A stretch of 64,000 nt of DNA from contig NC_135563.1 of the NCBI RefSeq assembly GCF_964340395.1, positions 4,012,422-4,076,421 on the forward strand. The letters are read 5' to 3'. Origin of the DNA: Glandiceps talaboti. Taxonomy: Eukaryota; Hemichordata; Enteropneusta; Spengelidae. A model generated the notes under the pieces. The model did not search any database and was not told where the DNA came from. It saw nothing but the letters and a program-made list of their open reading frames with translations. The stretch's first letter is position 1. Each line of letters begins with the position of its first letter. This document shows, piece by piece, positions 1 to 13,435 of the stretch. A program made the translations under genes and the position numbers.

Positions 1-40
<40 letters not shown>

Positions 41-107
41 TACACACAAACAGACAGACACTGCCATGCCTATAGCACTATTGAACCTTATCAGTTCAGT
101 TGTGCTA
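1..107 (+). repeat. F1 dispersed repeat, 3' end (copy a)
   Basis: A (CA)n run (1-36) and CAGACA units are followed by the F1 terminal hairpin at 73-107: arm TAGCACTATTGAAC, 7-nt loop, arm GTTCAGTTGTGCTA, then A-rich flank. The rest of the element lies before the window. Confidence 0.85.
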
Positions 108-2669
108 AAAAGGTACGAGTTTCAAAGGTTCCTTGGAACCACTGCACCACCCAAAACGTACTTCATATTTTGCTGCATCAGTAGAAATACATGCTCTGGC
201 TTGCTAGAATGACATTCTGCCAGTTCAATTCAATTACATTTTGTTTATTACATTAAAAACATAAAATGATATAGTTATGGCCGCCATAACTAGCTACGTA
301 ATTACAAAGTGAAGTTATTACGACACTGTCATGCCATACTTGATACCGTAAATTTTCCCTTTCTTCAATATAATTGTATAGTCAAAGAATCCAGTCAGAG
401 AATTGCAACAGAAACGCTGAACATGTACGTACAATCCAAAAAGTCATGAATATTTTAACAGACTTGGGATTAAAATACCTTTCATACCATGGGTATTTTG
501 GGTTCTTTTCACGAATCATAGCATAACTATTCTGTTTCTTATCATGCATCAAAAACACCAAAGGTAATTTTCCAGAGTATTTTTAACATGAGAAAATATA
601 CCCTATGGGAGCAATTTCAATGGTTACCATGGAAACCAAGTGCATATTACACAGCTGTATCTGAATTTACATCTCTTGCAATAACATTTTTTTTCTGTAG
701 TTATAATAGAAATTCACCCATTGGAATAATAAATCAGACTTTTTATTATTTTAGTATTCAGAAGTGACCAAATCTGTCAATCTATGGTTGTAAACCTAAA
801 ACACACTCAGGGTTATGATATTAGTTAGCTACTTCAAATTTGCAGTTACCATATTATCCCGATATGGCAGATTTTCATGATTACCTATGTAACAGTCTGG
901 TTTGCTACAGCTTAATCTGATTGGAGGTGTTCACTTTCTGCTCTTGGTTGAAGTTTGGGTTAATTATCAAAATCAAGCCAATTCCTGCCTATCACAGAGT
1001 GACACATTGTAGTATTTACATCTTGTCAATTTCTTTTACATCATGTTTACACGTAATACTGAAGAAAAGAACTATATACAAACATTATTTTTGGGTCTAA
1101 TGTAATTTTTACTGAATGTCAGCCATATTTGCAGTAAAAACCCACTATATTAGTGTATACCGTAAGTCAAAAACTTCAATACATAGATGCTATTCAAGTG
1201 TCTAACCCCGTATAATCACATGCAAGCTTTCTTGTATGAGTGACCATTGACTGTTACCTTCACCTATAGGGTAGACCATCAAAATTAATCTATTACTTAC
1301 ATATTGCAGACACTTTGTAGTAATTATGTATGGCTAATGTCCTTTAGATCATGTCTATATAGGTAAAGCAGAACCAGATAAACATACGCTTTCATTATTT
1401 TTGGTGCTCATATCATTTTTTACAAAGAAGTAAAGTATTTCAGGGGCTGTGTCTACATTGTACTATGAAGACTTGTCATTTAAATTTTCCATCTTTTTGG
1501 TGGCGGCTAAAACAAATTTCCTAATTTCTACACTCAGTTTTCATATTTTTTCCATCATTTTGGTAGAAAAAATGTCTACATGCTATACCTGGTTCGAGTT
1601 TACCTTATAGTTTCTATTCTTTGGTTGAAATTCAAAACTTTCTCTATTGTATGACTGGTTTGACTTTTCCTATATTGTAAATCTTTTTGATACGACTAAA
1701 ACTTTCTATACCTACATATTAAAGGACCTTTTCTAAATTGTGAATCTGTATGCAGGTTTAATTTGTTTATATTTCTTACCTTTTTATGACAACCAATATG
1801 GCAAATTATCAGAAAACAGAAAGGATTTTAATGACCTGCTGCACAGCAAAGATAGTACATTATTATATATCATAGCTTTGATTATTGGGTAATATACTAG
1901 AAGGCAATGATACAATCACCACGACATGTAGCGAAGTGCCAGATGTTTCCTTGCACCGAAGGCATATAAACACAATATCAAGGCTATAATATATTTATTA
2001 TATGTGTCCACAGATATTATTTTCAGACGAGAAATTTTATGTCCGGAAATTTGAAAAAGAATAAAACTTGACTTTCTGCCCTACTTAATTTGACATTGAT
2101 AATTGCTATAAAAACAATAATGTTAAGCAGTCAATCTCATTTGCATAATTTAAAGAAATAGTTTTGTATGTCAAGCATGGTGCGGGCGACATCATACACA
2201 ATGACCTTGTAGATCTGGAGTTTCTATATCTGAAACGTTAAAAAAATTTACCACTCTCTTGCTGTTCACAGTGGGAACAATTAGTTTGAAAAGCTAAAGC
2301 TGCTTGTTCCAAAAGCATGCACTAACTGTACAGCAACCTGAACTGTACCAATTCAGTGAGAACTCGTACAGAAGTATCATCAGATTCATGAAAGTGAGTG
2401 TGATTTCAGTGACAACAATGACTCTAAATGATGTTTAATTATTGTTATTTATGTAACTATTGATTGCCTGTGTTTGTTCTCACACAATATAGCATGTGAA
2501 ATATATACCTCACTTTTGATAAATGCACTTTCAGGACAACAGGACATTGATAAACTGTGATTTATTTGCTATATGGAAATTCAACATTCCAACACCAATT
2601 TATAATAGCATGAGTAAGTTTATGACAGAATTTCCATCCACAAGCAGACCTTTTTAAGTAATAAAGTTT
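108..2669. other. AT-rich intergenic or intronic stretch, no gene seen
   Basis: No coding exon, RNA gene or organised repeat recognised. An RFX X-box-like palindrome, GGTTACCATGGAAACC, lies near 621-636. Confidence 0.6.
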
Positions 2670-2677
2670 GATTTGAT

Positions 2678-4872
2678 CAGAGGAGGCTGGAAGCGGTGCA
2701 GAGCATGATGGGTAAAATAACTGTGAAAGCTCATTACGCAGTGAGCCTCCATGGTGTACACTTCAATCATGCAGGTACGTTTACAATGGTGGGTGGCTCA
2801 GTGCTCACCAGTCGTATTTTGGGGCATCAACTCACTGTAACTTTCCCAACAATTCATCATTTTGGATACTATAAAAGCGAAAATCTTGACTGATATTTCT
2901 CCCTCCATGCTAGAAGAATCATTTTTGGAATTATTTATTAGGAAAACTGTGATTTTTCGGCGATTTCATAAAGAATACTTGATCCTGCTGAGGTTGTAAA
3001 TTTTGGCCCGGTTTTTCGCCCATTTGCTGTTTAACCCAAAATTTACAAATTTTGTAAAATAGATGGATTCTTGTGTACTTTTAAATGGCGATAGTTAGAA
3101 ATAGACAAGGTCTACTCAAGATTTTCAGTTGAAAGCAGGTGATCCAACCCTGAGTTGAAGGTGACCTCCTTTGACAAGTGATGTGACGTGACAATGCAAA
3201 CAGGCGAGCTTCTCACAACTTGCTCAACTACTACAGTAATTAAAATCCCCATTCACACCCAGTTTCACCATTGACCCTACACAAAAGGATATATGATTTC
3301 CCACATGTTATATTTCAAGTACAGTAATATGTAACTTGCAAATTCGATATCACCCTGCAATCGTGTGTAATAGTGACACCAGAATGAAGGCAACTCGCAT
3401 AAGCAGGTTGTATTCTTGAGTGCAGTGTCACAAGTTCAGCGCCTCAACTTTATTCAGTCTAGCTGACTAAAACATTAGACGTCTACCTTCCAAAATACAA
3501 ACATTTGCCCCAAAAAATAAATAAATACAACTACAACAAGACTTCGGCCTTTGTATTATCAAGTTATCTATTGCCACAAATTGTGCGAGTCTCGCATATT
3601 TTAATCCGACATAGTTTTGCTCGTCTGGCGACATACATGTAGCAAAATGTGCTCAAGCTACATAAACTGTGGTAACGTATGATGAGGTATTTTTTATCAA
3701 TGTAAGCATTGCGAAATATTATAACTAGCAAGGTACATATAATATATGTAAATATGAGCTGGAATGGCGAGATTTGTAGATACCGACATATATCACTTTG
3801 ATATGTTGAGTGACTGGCATGAAAGCCATGTGAAGGGGAAAATATTCACTACATGGATCCGCAATACGAGTGTTTTCTGAATATATTAAAGCTTAGACAT
3901 AAAATAGGCCTTGGAGGTCTCAATTTTCTATCATACAAATTTGTAATACATGACGTTGTTGTACATTAATTTTCTTTAACAATTAGTTTGTAAGATGTAA
4001 GATAAATTATTTCTTTAATGTCTTTTTCTATGTGGTCATATCAGTCATATAGCTATCCTCAGGGGGTAGGAAAGGGGTTTACGTTAAATTACATTCATGT
4101 CTTTTTCTCACACAAGACAAATTTATAGAAGTCAACAGGCAGAGATGGTTTTATATGAGACAAAATAATTGTAACATGAAGAACAGAAGAAAGACCAGAT
4201 TTGGCACAGCAAATTGACTAGCGATAGCGACGTATCTGAAAATAAACAGAAAAATTACTTGATAAGAGTGAAAAGGACAAAATTTTAAGGATACAAGAGG
4301 AAATGCTGACAATTAGTGTTAACGATCACTGCACGACACAAGAGTGTCAATAAACACGTCCGGCCGGCAAGTGTAGGACAGCTGTCAATGGTCAAGAGAC
4401 TTCGCATGTTATATGCACGCACAATGGGTTGCCATCTTGAAAACATTGAAACTCAACAAAAAGTAGTGATAATTTATACACATTATAAAATGGGGTATCT
4501 GGGAGATGATGCAGAACCATGAAATTCATAACGATAATTAATAGAAAAGTGAGAAAAGCATACATAGAAACATAATTTTGTGTTAAAACGACTGAGGTGA
4601 AAAAAATGGAAATGTAGATATTGATAACATTGACTTGTTGAGTACCAAAGTTTGTGTTCGTTTTAGACACACTATAAAAACTGAAAACACAATTACCATG
4701 TTGCATTACACTCGTAACGGTCATTAAAAAAAATAGTGAAAGAAAGACTTATGACGCAAATGGTAAGAAAATGGATTAAAGCATGGGGTACTCACCTAGG
4801 TCATAAGTGTATGCTCTATTGTGAAATGGTCACAATTTTGGGTGTCATGTGAGACCCTTCCGGCCTCCTCTG
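2678..4872. mobile_element. Candidate non-autonomous hAT-like DNA transposon (2.2 kb)
   Basis: Terminal inverted repeats: the left end reads CAGAGGAGGCTGGAAGCG; the reverse complement of the right end reads CAGAGGAGGCCGGAAGGG (16 of 18 match). The 8-bp flanks gatttgat (2670-2677) and attttgat (4873-4880) agree at 6 of 8 positions, as a decayed 8-bp target duplication would. A CAG-starting terminus and 8-bp duplication are typical of hAT elements. No transposase reading frame is visible inside, only short chance frames, so if real it is non-autonomous or gutted. Confidence 0.6.
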
Positions 4873-4880
4873 ATTTTGAT

Positions 4881-5460
4881 GTAAATAAAACTGTGTGTTT
4901 TTGTATTATCTATCGGAACAGTTCTGGGTTGATTTCAGTCAGTACTGCTACGTCATCATCACTTTCTCCATAGAAAACAATGTAACACTTTCTCCATACA
5001 AAACAATGTAACAATGTGGTCGAATATATGAGGCATATAATGAAAACACTTCCTGGTCATGTTTCAATAGAAAATGGCAATATAAACATATACTCAATTT
5101 TGTATGGCCTAAGTAGCAACCAATACCATGGCAACCATCTCTCATTACACTTAATTTCAAAATATATCAAGGGACTATTATGAAAAGAGAAATTAGCATC
5201 AAGCCTTGTGTATAATATATTTCGATGCCATTATTAACTGTAATTATCCTCAACTAGTTTGCATGTGCCATCAAGCATGAAATATCCAAGCATTTCTTCT
5301 TATCACTATGATAACTTACAAGGTACATGTAGTATACAATTCTATGTAGTTGATGAATTATCACTTTGGTAGTCACGTCTTATGTAAGGTTTCTTCAATA
5401 TATCTTTTTACAGCAACGGATTGTATTCAGTACATTATAACAAACACATACATTGTATTT
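4881..5460. other. No gene seen; small local duplication
   Basis: Unremarkable AT-rich sequence. A short direct duplication, CACTTTCTCCATA followed by (g/c)AAAACAATGTAA, occurs twice near 4961-5012. An X-box-like ACCATGGCAACC is near 5126. Confidence 0.5.
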
Positions 5461-5570
5461 GTGGATGGATGGATGGATGGATGGATACATACATACATAC
5501 ATACATACATACATACATACATACATACATACATACATACATGTACATACATGCATGCATGCATGCATCT
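5461..5570. repeat. Compound microsatellite (GGAT)n-(ACAT)n-(GCAT)n
   Basis: Three tetranucleotide runs directly adjoin: GGAT units, then about 15 ACAT units, then GCAT units. The chance frame through it is not a gene. Confidence 0.95.
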
Positions 5571-5699
5571 AATTAAGACAGGTAACTATGTTTCTTCTAC
5601 CTGTCCAGAGGGCAAGCCCTGAAGTAGTGTATGATTTAGTGGATTTGAATACTTAAATATGAGTACCAATTTGAAACCACTATAACCACTCGAAAATGC

Positions 5700-7699
5700 A
5701 AGTACTAAGGAATTTTTCAGAGTTGTTGATGACATATCTTGTTCAAAGAAATCTGCATCGGATATTCTCCCCAATAACCTTGAATTATCTAAATTACCAG
5801 TTGCTTTTGCAAATTTTTTTTATCAGAAAATAATAGATATTCGTGCAAGACTCCAAAGTACTAGTTCTTTTAATGTTGAGCCAATTTCGTCTCAGAACTC
5901 GCTTTGTGTTCTTGAACCTTGAGTTTGTGTCTTGATGATGTAATTTCTATTATTAGTAAAATGCCTTCTAAGACGTGTCAGTTAGATCCACTTCCAACAC
6001 AGCTGGTTATAGGCATGTGTAAATGAATTGGCCCCAGTGTTGCTTCATATTGTAAATTCATCGTTTTCCTCTGGTGTTTTCCCTACTGACTGCAAAACAG
6101 CCATTGTTCGTCCGCTCATTAAGAAAACTGGTCTTGATTTTAATATAATGAACAACTTTCGACCTGGATCTAATTGCAGTTTCCTTGACAAGTTTTTGGA
6201 GAAATGTGCCTTTTTTCGTTTAAATCGTTATTTGTCTGATAACTCATTATATGGTCGTTTTCAGTCTGCTTATCGTGATGGGCATGGCACCGAAACTGCA
6301 CTTTTACGTATGCTAAATGATGTCATGCTTGCTCTCGATAAGCATCACAATGTCATTCTAGTTCTTTTGGATTTGTCAGCTGCATTCGACACCATCGACC
6401 ATAACATTCTCTTGGGCAGGCTGTGTTCCCGTTTTGGCATACAAGGAACTGCTTTAAATTGGTTTGAATCCTTTTTGAAAGGTAGAATGCAACAAGTGTC
6501 TGTTAAGTCGATGATGTCGGATGAACGCATTCTGAAATATGGTGTACCACAGGGTTCAGTGCTTGGGCCTGTTTTGTTTGCTTTGTACATGGCTCCGATT
6601 GAGGACATCATCACACGTCATGGCTTAAATTCCATTATATATGCTGATGACTCTGGGTTATATATTGCTTGTGACACCCTTGCTCAACCCACTGTCGTTA
6701 CACGTGTAGAGGCATGTGTGGATGAAATTCGTCAATGGATTGATGACAAATAAGTTGGCGCTCAATGATGGTAAGACAGAGGTTGTCTGGTTCACACCCC
6801 GCAATAGTGCGGTTGGTTCACAGTCAGGTTCGATTAACGTACGAATAGGTGATGCCATGATTTCTCCATCAACTGTTGTGTGTGACCTTGGTGTGATCGC
6901 TGACTATTTTGGACTCATGGATGCGCATATTCGTTATGTTTGTAAGGGGGCGTCTCATTCACTCTGGCGGTTGAGTAAAATTCGAAAACTGTTGGACCAG
7001 TCTAGTGCTGAAAAATTAGTTCATGCTTTTGTGACAACGAAATTAGATTACTGTAATAGTTTGTTTTTCGGTCTACCTGCATATAAATTGAACAAACTTC
7101 AACATATTCAAAACTCTGCTGCTCGATTGGTGACAAGATGGAGGATTGGTCGTCAAGCTGATGTGAATCCAGTGCTGAAAGATTTACATTGGCTGCTAGT
7201 CGAACAGCGAGTTCGTTATAAAATTCTTTGTATTATCTTCAAAATTATCCGTGAAGGAGAAGTAGCGCCGAACAACTTGTCCAAACTTATCAGTATCGAT
7301 CATCCATTACATAATACGAGAAAGAGTGTTGGAATCAGACTGAATCCTTTCTCTATTAAAGATCATGGAAAACAACCTTCTAAAACGTATGGTGACAGAG
7401 CTTTCAGTGTGTATGCTCCTAAACTATGGAATTGTTTACCGCTTGAGCTTCAACTACTTGAGAAATTTGCTCCTTTCAAGAAGAGTCTTAAAAACGTATA
7501 TTTTCCGACAATACTATTGCTGATGTTTTTAAATTGATTGCTAATCTTTAAATCCGATTTTGTTTTTAGAGACGCTTTTAAATTATTCATTGTGTTCTTA
7601 TGCTAGATTTTTTGTTGTTGTTGCTCTTTTGCTAGTCTTTCTCATTTTGTAATGTTCAGACCACTGAGACATATTTGTGTAGTGGTCTTTAAACAATAA

Positions 7700-7739
<40 letters not shown>
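5700..7739 (+). pseudogene. CR1/L2-type non-LTR retrotransposon, 5'-truncated and frameshifted
   Basis: Relic of a LINE encoding reverse transcriptase. The frame at 6028-6750 holds the RT core: LLDLSAAFDTIDH (palm Asp), YGVPQGSVLGPVLFALY, and YADD at 6640-6651 with its two catalytic aspartates. A +1 frameshift near 6745 moves the reading into 6716-7537, which continues NKLALNDGKTEVVWF and then the C-terminal region, with LDYCNSLFFGLP, LQHIQNSAARLV, DLHWLLVEQRVRYK and RAFSVYAPKLWNCLP. These motifs are typical of the CR1/L2 group. Upstream, 5934-6020 still reads DDVISIISKMPSKTCQLDPLPTQ in another frame and there are in-frame stops, so the copy is dead. The apurinic endonuclease domain is missing (5' truncation). 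The 3' end is a hairpin (7658-7688) followed by (ATT)n at 7699-7739. It lies antisense to the STK32 exons. Confidence 0.9.
7658..7688 (+). other. LINE 3'-end hairpin
   Basis: AGACCACT and AGTGGTCT form an 8-bp stem with a 15-nt loop, just before the terminal (ATT)n tail of the LINE. Short 3' stem-loops followed by simple repeats are known in CR1/L2-group elements, where they are thought to be recognised by the RT. Confidence 0.6.
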
Positions 7740-7740
<1 letters not shown>

Positions 7741-7859
7741 AATGTTTTACACCTAGTTTCAACATAAATGTTATCAAGTATCTTCTGCTATATACACCTG
7801 TGCCTTTGTCTTCAACATATTCACATTTAGACAATTGTCATAAGAATTATCCCAGCAAA

Positions 7860-8118
7860 TATCAAAGTATATCAGTTTGGTGGGTATTTTTTTACCTGAA
7901 GTCCTTTCTTTACATAGTCTAGATATACACCCACACAGACATCCAATCACTTAAATTGCCTTCAACAAATTCACATCTAGACACTTAAAACATTGATCGA
8001 CCTTCACCAAATATCAAGTTCATAATAGTCAGTTTTTTACACTTTAAGTCATTTACAGACATACATATTATATTCAGACAGACAGACAGATAGACAGACA
8101 GACAGACAGACTGACTGA
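7860..8118 (+). repeat. Diverged F1 repeat, 3' part
   Basis: Text resembling the F1 end (ACCAAATATCA ... AGTCAGTTTTTTACACTTTAAGTCATTTACA), then CAGA units at about 8078-8118. Strongly diverged. Confidence 0.5.
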
Positions 8119-8440
8119 CAGCCAGACAGTCTGAGATACATTTTACCATGACAAACAATCTGAGAGACACTTTACCATGACAGACAATCTGAGACACTTT
8201 ACCATGAGAGTCTGCGATACACTTTACCATGACAGACAGAGATACACTTTACCATGACAGACAATTTGAGAGACACTTTACCCTGGCAGACAGAATGTCT
8301 GAGATACACTTTACCATGACAGTCTGAGAGACACTTTACCATGACAGACAGAATGTCTGAGATACACTTTACCGTTACAGACAGAATGTCTGAGATACAC
8401 TTTACCATGACAATTTGAGAGACACTTTAGCATGACTATA
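8119..8440. repeat. Minisatellite built from the F1 tail (GACACTTTACCATGACAGA units)
   Basis: Irregular units of about 23-45 bp contain GAGA(G/T)ACACTTTACCATGACAGACA and AATGTCTGAGATACAC. The core CACTTTACCATG corresponds to the segment after the CAGA tract in F1 (CACTTTGCCATG at about 23066 in copy c), so the array looks like an expansion of that element's tail. Confidence 0.8.
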
Positions 8441-8769
8441 CATGTGTTAAAAAGAGCTTATTTCATAACCCACACAAAATGGAGAGAGCATCTAGGGTAT
8501 TGGGATGTCAGAGTACAGACTATGTAATCGTAATTAAAACAGAATGTCTTCCGTACTGGTCAATTTAAAAAGCAAATCTGTATATTGTTGTTCAAACTCT
8601 GCTTTCTTTCTAGAAACTCAACTAAAAAGCCATCTCTCACCATCACAGACTTAGATGTCACCTCATTCCATCCTATTCTTCTATGAAACTGAAATCTTTC
8701 TTTCCTTAAAGTTCTCCGTAGTTTTCCTCCCGCATCTTATTCAAATATCATTAAGTATTTAATAGTCAG

Positions 8770-9831
8770 AATGAAAAACACTGAGCTACAAAATATCATA
8801 TAATGATTCTCTTAATTGGTAAAAAATCATTTATATCCAAATAACTCATTGAAATAATTATAAAAGTTATGATTTATTATAATCAATGTATATACCCACT
8901 TTTGAAAAAAAATAATATGTAATAAATTTGAAATATGCTTTCCCGTACTCTCTATAGTAATATTGTCCAATTACAATGATACTAAATCACACAAATAGCT
9001 ACATAAAACAAAAAGTTACTCTTTTCTAACACGTGTGCTTTATCAATAATGTACATACCAATTATGGTATGAAAATTAAAACTTACATTTTTATGATGTT
9101 GCCTTTACCATCAATCATTAATTATGACAAATGATCATTAAAATTAAAAGCTACAATCATCAGCAAGCTGTATCAGACAACGTATTATGTTATCACCAAA
9201 GAAATGTATGGAATTATATTTAATTTCAAACTTGTATTTTTATGATATTGAGTAATTCCCGAAATCATTCATTGTGCAAGTCACTCCCTAAAATGATAAC
9301 TTAAAGGTACACGTACAAGCTTGACAGAACAAGTGCACTTTGTTATTATCAATGTGTATGTACTACCAAATTATATTTTGAATACTTGCATTTTTAAGAT
9401 ATGGCCAAATTTAATTACCAAAACTCATTATAAACTATGCAAGTGACACATTAAAACTAATGGCTACACCAACAACCCTTAAAGTCGCGTGTGCTTTTTT
9501 AATATTGATACATGTATGGAATTTGAAGTTTGCATTTTTAATTAAGGTATACTCTAATTACTTAAAATGATTCATTATGCAAATGACTCATTAATATTTG
9601 TATGATGTTTACCAAAACCTAATCAGTTCCTGCCATTAATACCATAAGGGGGATTCTTTATAAGGTTCATTAGCATTGATGCAGTAGATTTTGAGATTTG
9701 GTGTCCACACAGATAGACAAAAGCAACAGACAGACAGTCAGCCAGACAGACTGACAGACTGACAGACAGAGACAGACAAACAGACAGAAGTATATCATAA
9801 CCTCCCCTTACAAAAAGTAAAATGAAGGTTA
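8770..9831 (+). repeat. Module-array dispersed repeat (F4), single copy
   Basis: Diverged modules of roughly 170-190 bp recur (near 8870, 9050, 9230, 9400). They share phrases such as CATTTTTA(A/T)GATAT, AATTACCAAAA, TTCATTATGCAA and GTGCACTTTGTTATTATCAA. They are followed by CAGA/CTGA microsatellite (about 9715-9788) and a weak terminal stem, TAACCT ... AGGTTA (9798-9831). This is the same layout as F1, with unrelated sequence. Confidence 0.55.
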
Positions 9832-10635
9832 GCGAATAGTTGTCCTAAATCATTTATGCTTGAAAATTCTGTGTTGATCTTTTATAGCAGGATCTATACT
9901 TGATTGATTGCAGGTCTCAAAGGAACTGTCACTATAGCTACATGCAGGATCTATAAAGTGTCATGCCCGCTGTGTAACTATGTTGTAAAGTTGACAATTA
10001 ACTGCAATGTCTCAAATTGTCACATTATATTAGACACTGATAAAATGCTCACCTCCGTCATGCTTTATACTAGTTTGACGCTGAGCTATTAGCTTAACTT
10101 AGTTTTAATGTTTTCTGCACTTACATGGAGAACATTAATCTCCATTGTCACAGAGGTCTAGGTCTAAGTATAGTAAAGGTTCCATCGTACTGAAATGTTC
10201 ATGTTGACTTATACTTGCCATCTACATGTAAGTGGTATGATCACAGCTTGGCTGGGAAGGTGTTTTCTTATCTTTCAACAGTTTTTTAATAATAATCTTT
10301 GTTGGTCCAGACAAATTTACGAATGTTTATTGAATTTGTCGTTCAGTGCACCAAAAGAAGAACAACAACATATACAGGCATGGAAATGAAGGTTTATTCA
10401 TTCTCAATGTGACAGATACAAAACATATTTTTTATAGCACACATGAATGCTTCTTTCAAGGTTAACCGAGTTCTAAGTCAAATGGATGTATCTACCATTA
10501 ATAGGCTTGACAATACAAAAGCGCACAATTTGGTGAAAATTATCCCATCTGGGGAATATCAGCGAATATTTAGTCTGATAGCTGTAAAAAAAATTACTTC
10601 TTTTCTGTTCGAATAAAACTTTGGGAATCTTTATA
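9832..10635. other. No gene seen
   Basis: AT-rich sequence without a recognisable exon or repeat family; reading frames up to 64 codons look like chance. Confidence 0.5.
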
Positions 10636-11130
10636 GTCATGTCCACAGTATGACAATCTTACATTGTGACTGGTAAAGTTAGAGACACCTGTCATGCCCA
10701 TTGTATGACAATCTTACATTGTGACTGGTAAAGTTAGAGACACCTGTCATGCCCATTGTATGACAATCTTACATTGTGACTGTTAAAGTTAGCGACACCT
10801 GTCATGCCCACTGTATGACAATCTTACATTGTAACTGTTAAAGTTACAGACACTTGTCATGCCCACTGTATGACAACCTTACATTCTGACTGTTAAAGTT
10901 AGCGACACCTGTCATGCCCATTGTAGGACAATCTTACATTCTGACTGTTAAAGTTAGAGACACTTGTCACGCCCATTGTAGGACAATCTTACATTCTGAC
11001 TGTTAAAGTTAGAGACACTTGTCATGCCCATTGTATGACAACCTTACATTGTGACTGTTAAAGTTAGAGACACTTCTCACGCCCATTGTATGACAATCGT
11101 ACATTGTGACTGTTAAAGTTGGAGACACTT
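10636..11130. repeat. Minisatellite, 9 units of exactly 55 bp
   Basis: Units start GTCATGCCCA at 10636, 10691, 10746, 10801, 10856, 10911, 10966, 11021 and 11076 (the last ones slightly changed). Consensus pieces are TTGTATGACAATCTTACATT and GTGACTGTTAAAGTTAGAGA. All units keep the 55-bp length; differences are substitutions. Confidence 0.95.
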
Positions 11131-13435
11131 GTCCTGAGACTGTACCCCTTAACCTTAAAAAAAAGAATTGTTTGTCCATCTTCCTTTTTCTTTGGGCACA
11201 TAACCTCGTATGCAATGTAAACTAAACTCTATCACTAATTGGTGAGTGAATTGGTAGAATGAAATGTAAACAGTGAACTATGTGTAAATTTCATTGCTTT
11301 TACTTTTTTTTTTAGATGGAGAAGTTAAGAGAGTGGGTTTTTTATTTTAAAACAAATATTTGGGATAGACCAATATAAATAGCACTGTCAGCTAGATCAA
11401 TACACTTTCTGACAAATTGAAAGTAATGTCACTTTAGCAATAAGTAACACAGTGTGCTTCAATCAATGTATGTCATTATGGATGTGCATGATGAGATAAA
11501 GGGATCCTGGCATTTGTACATGTATGCTATCCTTATTTGTTCTTTTTGGGAAAAACAAACTATACATTTTCCTACAAATGAAGTTAAATGAATATAAAAC
11601 CAAATATGATCAATTCCTATTCAGGGCCACTTGGATGTATGCCAAGAATGCTGTACCATGAATACAACACTGATATTTTTGTATCTTGACCAATCAGATC
11701 TCGACTGGATGTGCACTACCAATATACTACCATATGACCCTAAATATGGAATATTACAAGATTTTTCTTTTCAAGAGAAGTAGGCCCTGGTTTATACATT
11801 GGAGATGTTACTTAAATTGAAATTTTAAAATGTTTAGATAATCCATACATTTGTAAGTTCAAATAATTTACCTCATTGCACAAGATCCAAGCCATTTAAG
11901 TTGTATGCTAATTCAAATGGAGAAATCAACATCACAACGTTATGTATCTATCCACCATGTTCAACCTTCACAATTCAGAATCACTTTCATAAATTACTCT
12001 CAGCAAGCTGTATTAATATTATAATCATTCTCTAATATTTTTCTTTATACAGCCAGGAAATACTCAAGACACAATGCTTTTATTAGACTGTCAACAGTCA
12101 TCGACTTTTTTGTAATTTATCTAAATATAATACTATTGTTGCCCCTGAAATTAATAGAATTAAACATGGTGTGCGCAGGACATTCCCTGAAGTCAAGACA
12201 ACTGTTCTAACTCACCATACTTTCATTTCTATGAATTACTCATGAGCACGTTTATCTATTTGCATAACAAAACAAATGTAGCATTTTTGTGTGCATGTGA
12301 CTACACGTACATGATGCAGACCATGGATGACTGACATATCAACAAGTGCGCAGGCGTAAGGTCATTCATAAAACATGCATTACGTCGTTCATTGATATTA
12401 CTCAATGACATGTACATGTACATGGTTTATAGCCTCAGTAAAGAATGGTCAGTTCACTTCTATATAAACATAAGGTCTATCCATGGATAGTAGAAAATCA
12501 CATGCATGATTGCGCGTCAACAGGCCACCATGATTATGAAAATTTTATGTTAATCATGAATAGAATGTCTTTAACTTGGATGCCTGGTTAACCACTTGAG
12601 GGTGTTTTGGAAGAGATAGTATAGATGCTAGATTATATTTTATGTGTTCAAATCCTCAATGAGTGACTAGCGCGTGTTCTGTATGTGCATTGTGAATGCT
12701 GACTATTAGATTGTATGTTAGCTTAATGTATTTGCACACAATTAGTATTAAAATACAACATATTTCATCAGGGTTTTAAGGAATATGACAAATGTGTCTG
12801 AATACAGACTATGTTTTCACTATACTTTCTTCAACTTCTTGTAACAAAGCCACCTTATGTTATTCATAGTTTCCTATTGGGTGAACAACAAAAAATATTG
12901 GTGATGATAAATAAATGTACGTTAGGGAGCCTGTTTCAACATTGCCTGTTCAGTCTGTTAGCATTCTCCCCAGCCTGATGGTTGATGGCACCATCAAAAT
13001 TTTGACATTTTAGACAGGCTGAACTTTACTTGCTAATAATGACAAAATTAATTCACTCGATCTGAACTTTCCACATTGTCTACCTTGTCTGTTATGATTG
13101 TCATTAGCATTTATACACATACATATAGATGCACTGGTTGATGGTACTGTCACATTTTTGACATTTTAGACAAGCTGAACATTATTCACTAATAAGTTAA
13201 AATATTCTGCCTCAACATGCCTCCATATCTGATATCATTCTCATTAGCATACATGTAGCCAGAATATCCTGTGTATACAATATACAATGTGTATGCGGTA
13301 TATTGTGCTGTCAGCTGTCCAACAAGTGGACATATCTACTTGATTGAGACTAGGAAATGTGTCATTAACAAAATACTAATGATTACGTAGATACAGATCA
13401 TTGCCACTCATAACAATCACAATATGAACATGTAA
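11131..13435. other. No gene seen; one old local duplication
   Basis: Unremarkable apart from a diverged direct duplication of about 157 bp period: GTTGATGGCACC ... TTTTGACATTTTAGACA near 12981, again near 13137. Confidence 0.5.

Noticed and set aside
4392-4724. 110-codon minus-strand frame inside the hAT-like element as a transposase remnant
   Set aside because: No DDE, BED-finger or hAT dimerisation motif visible; composition looks like chance.
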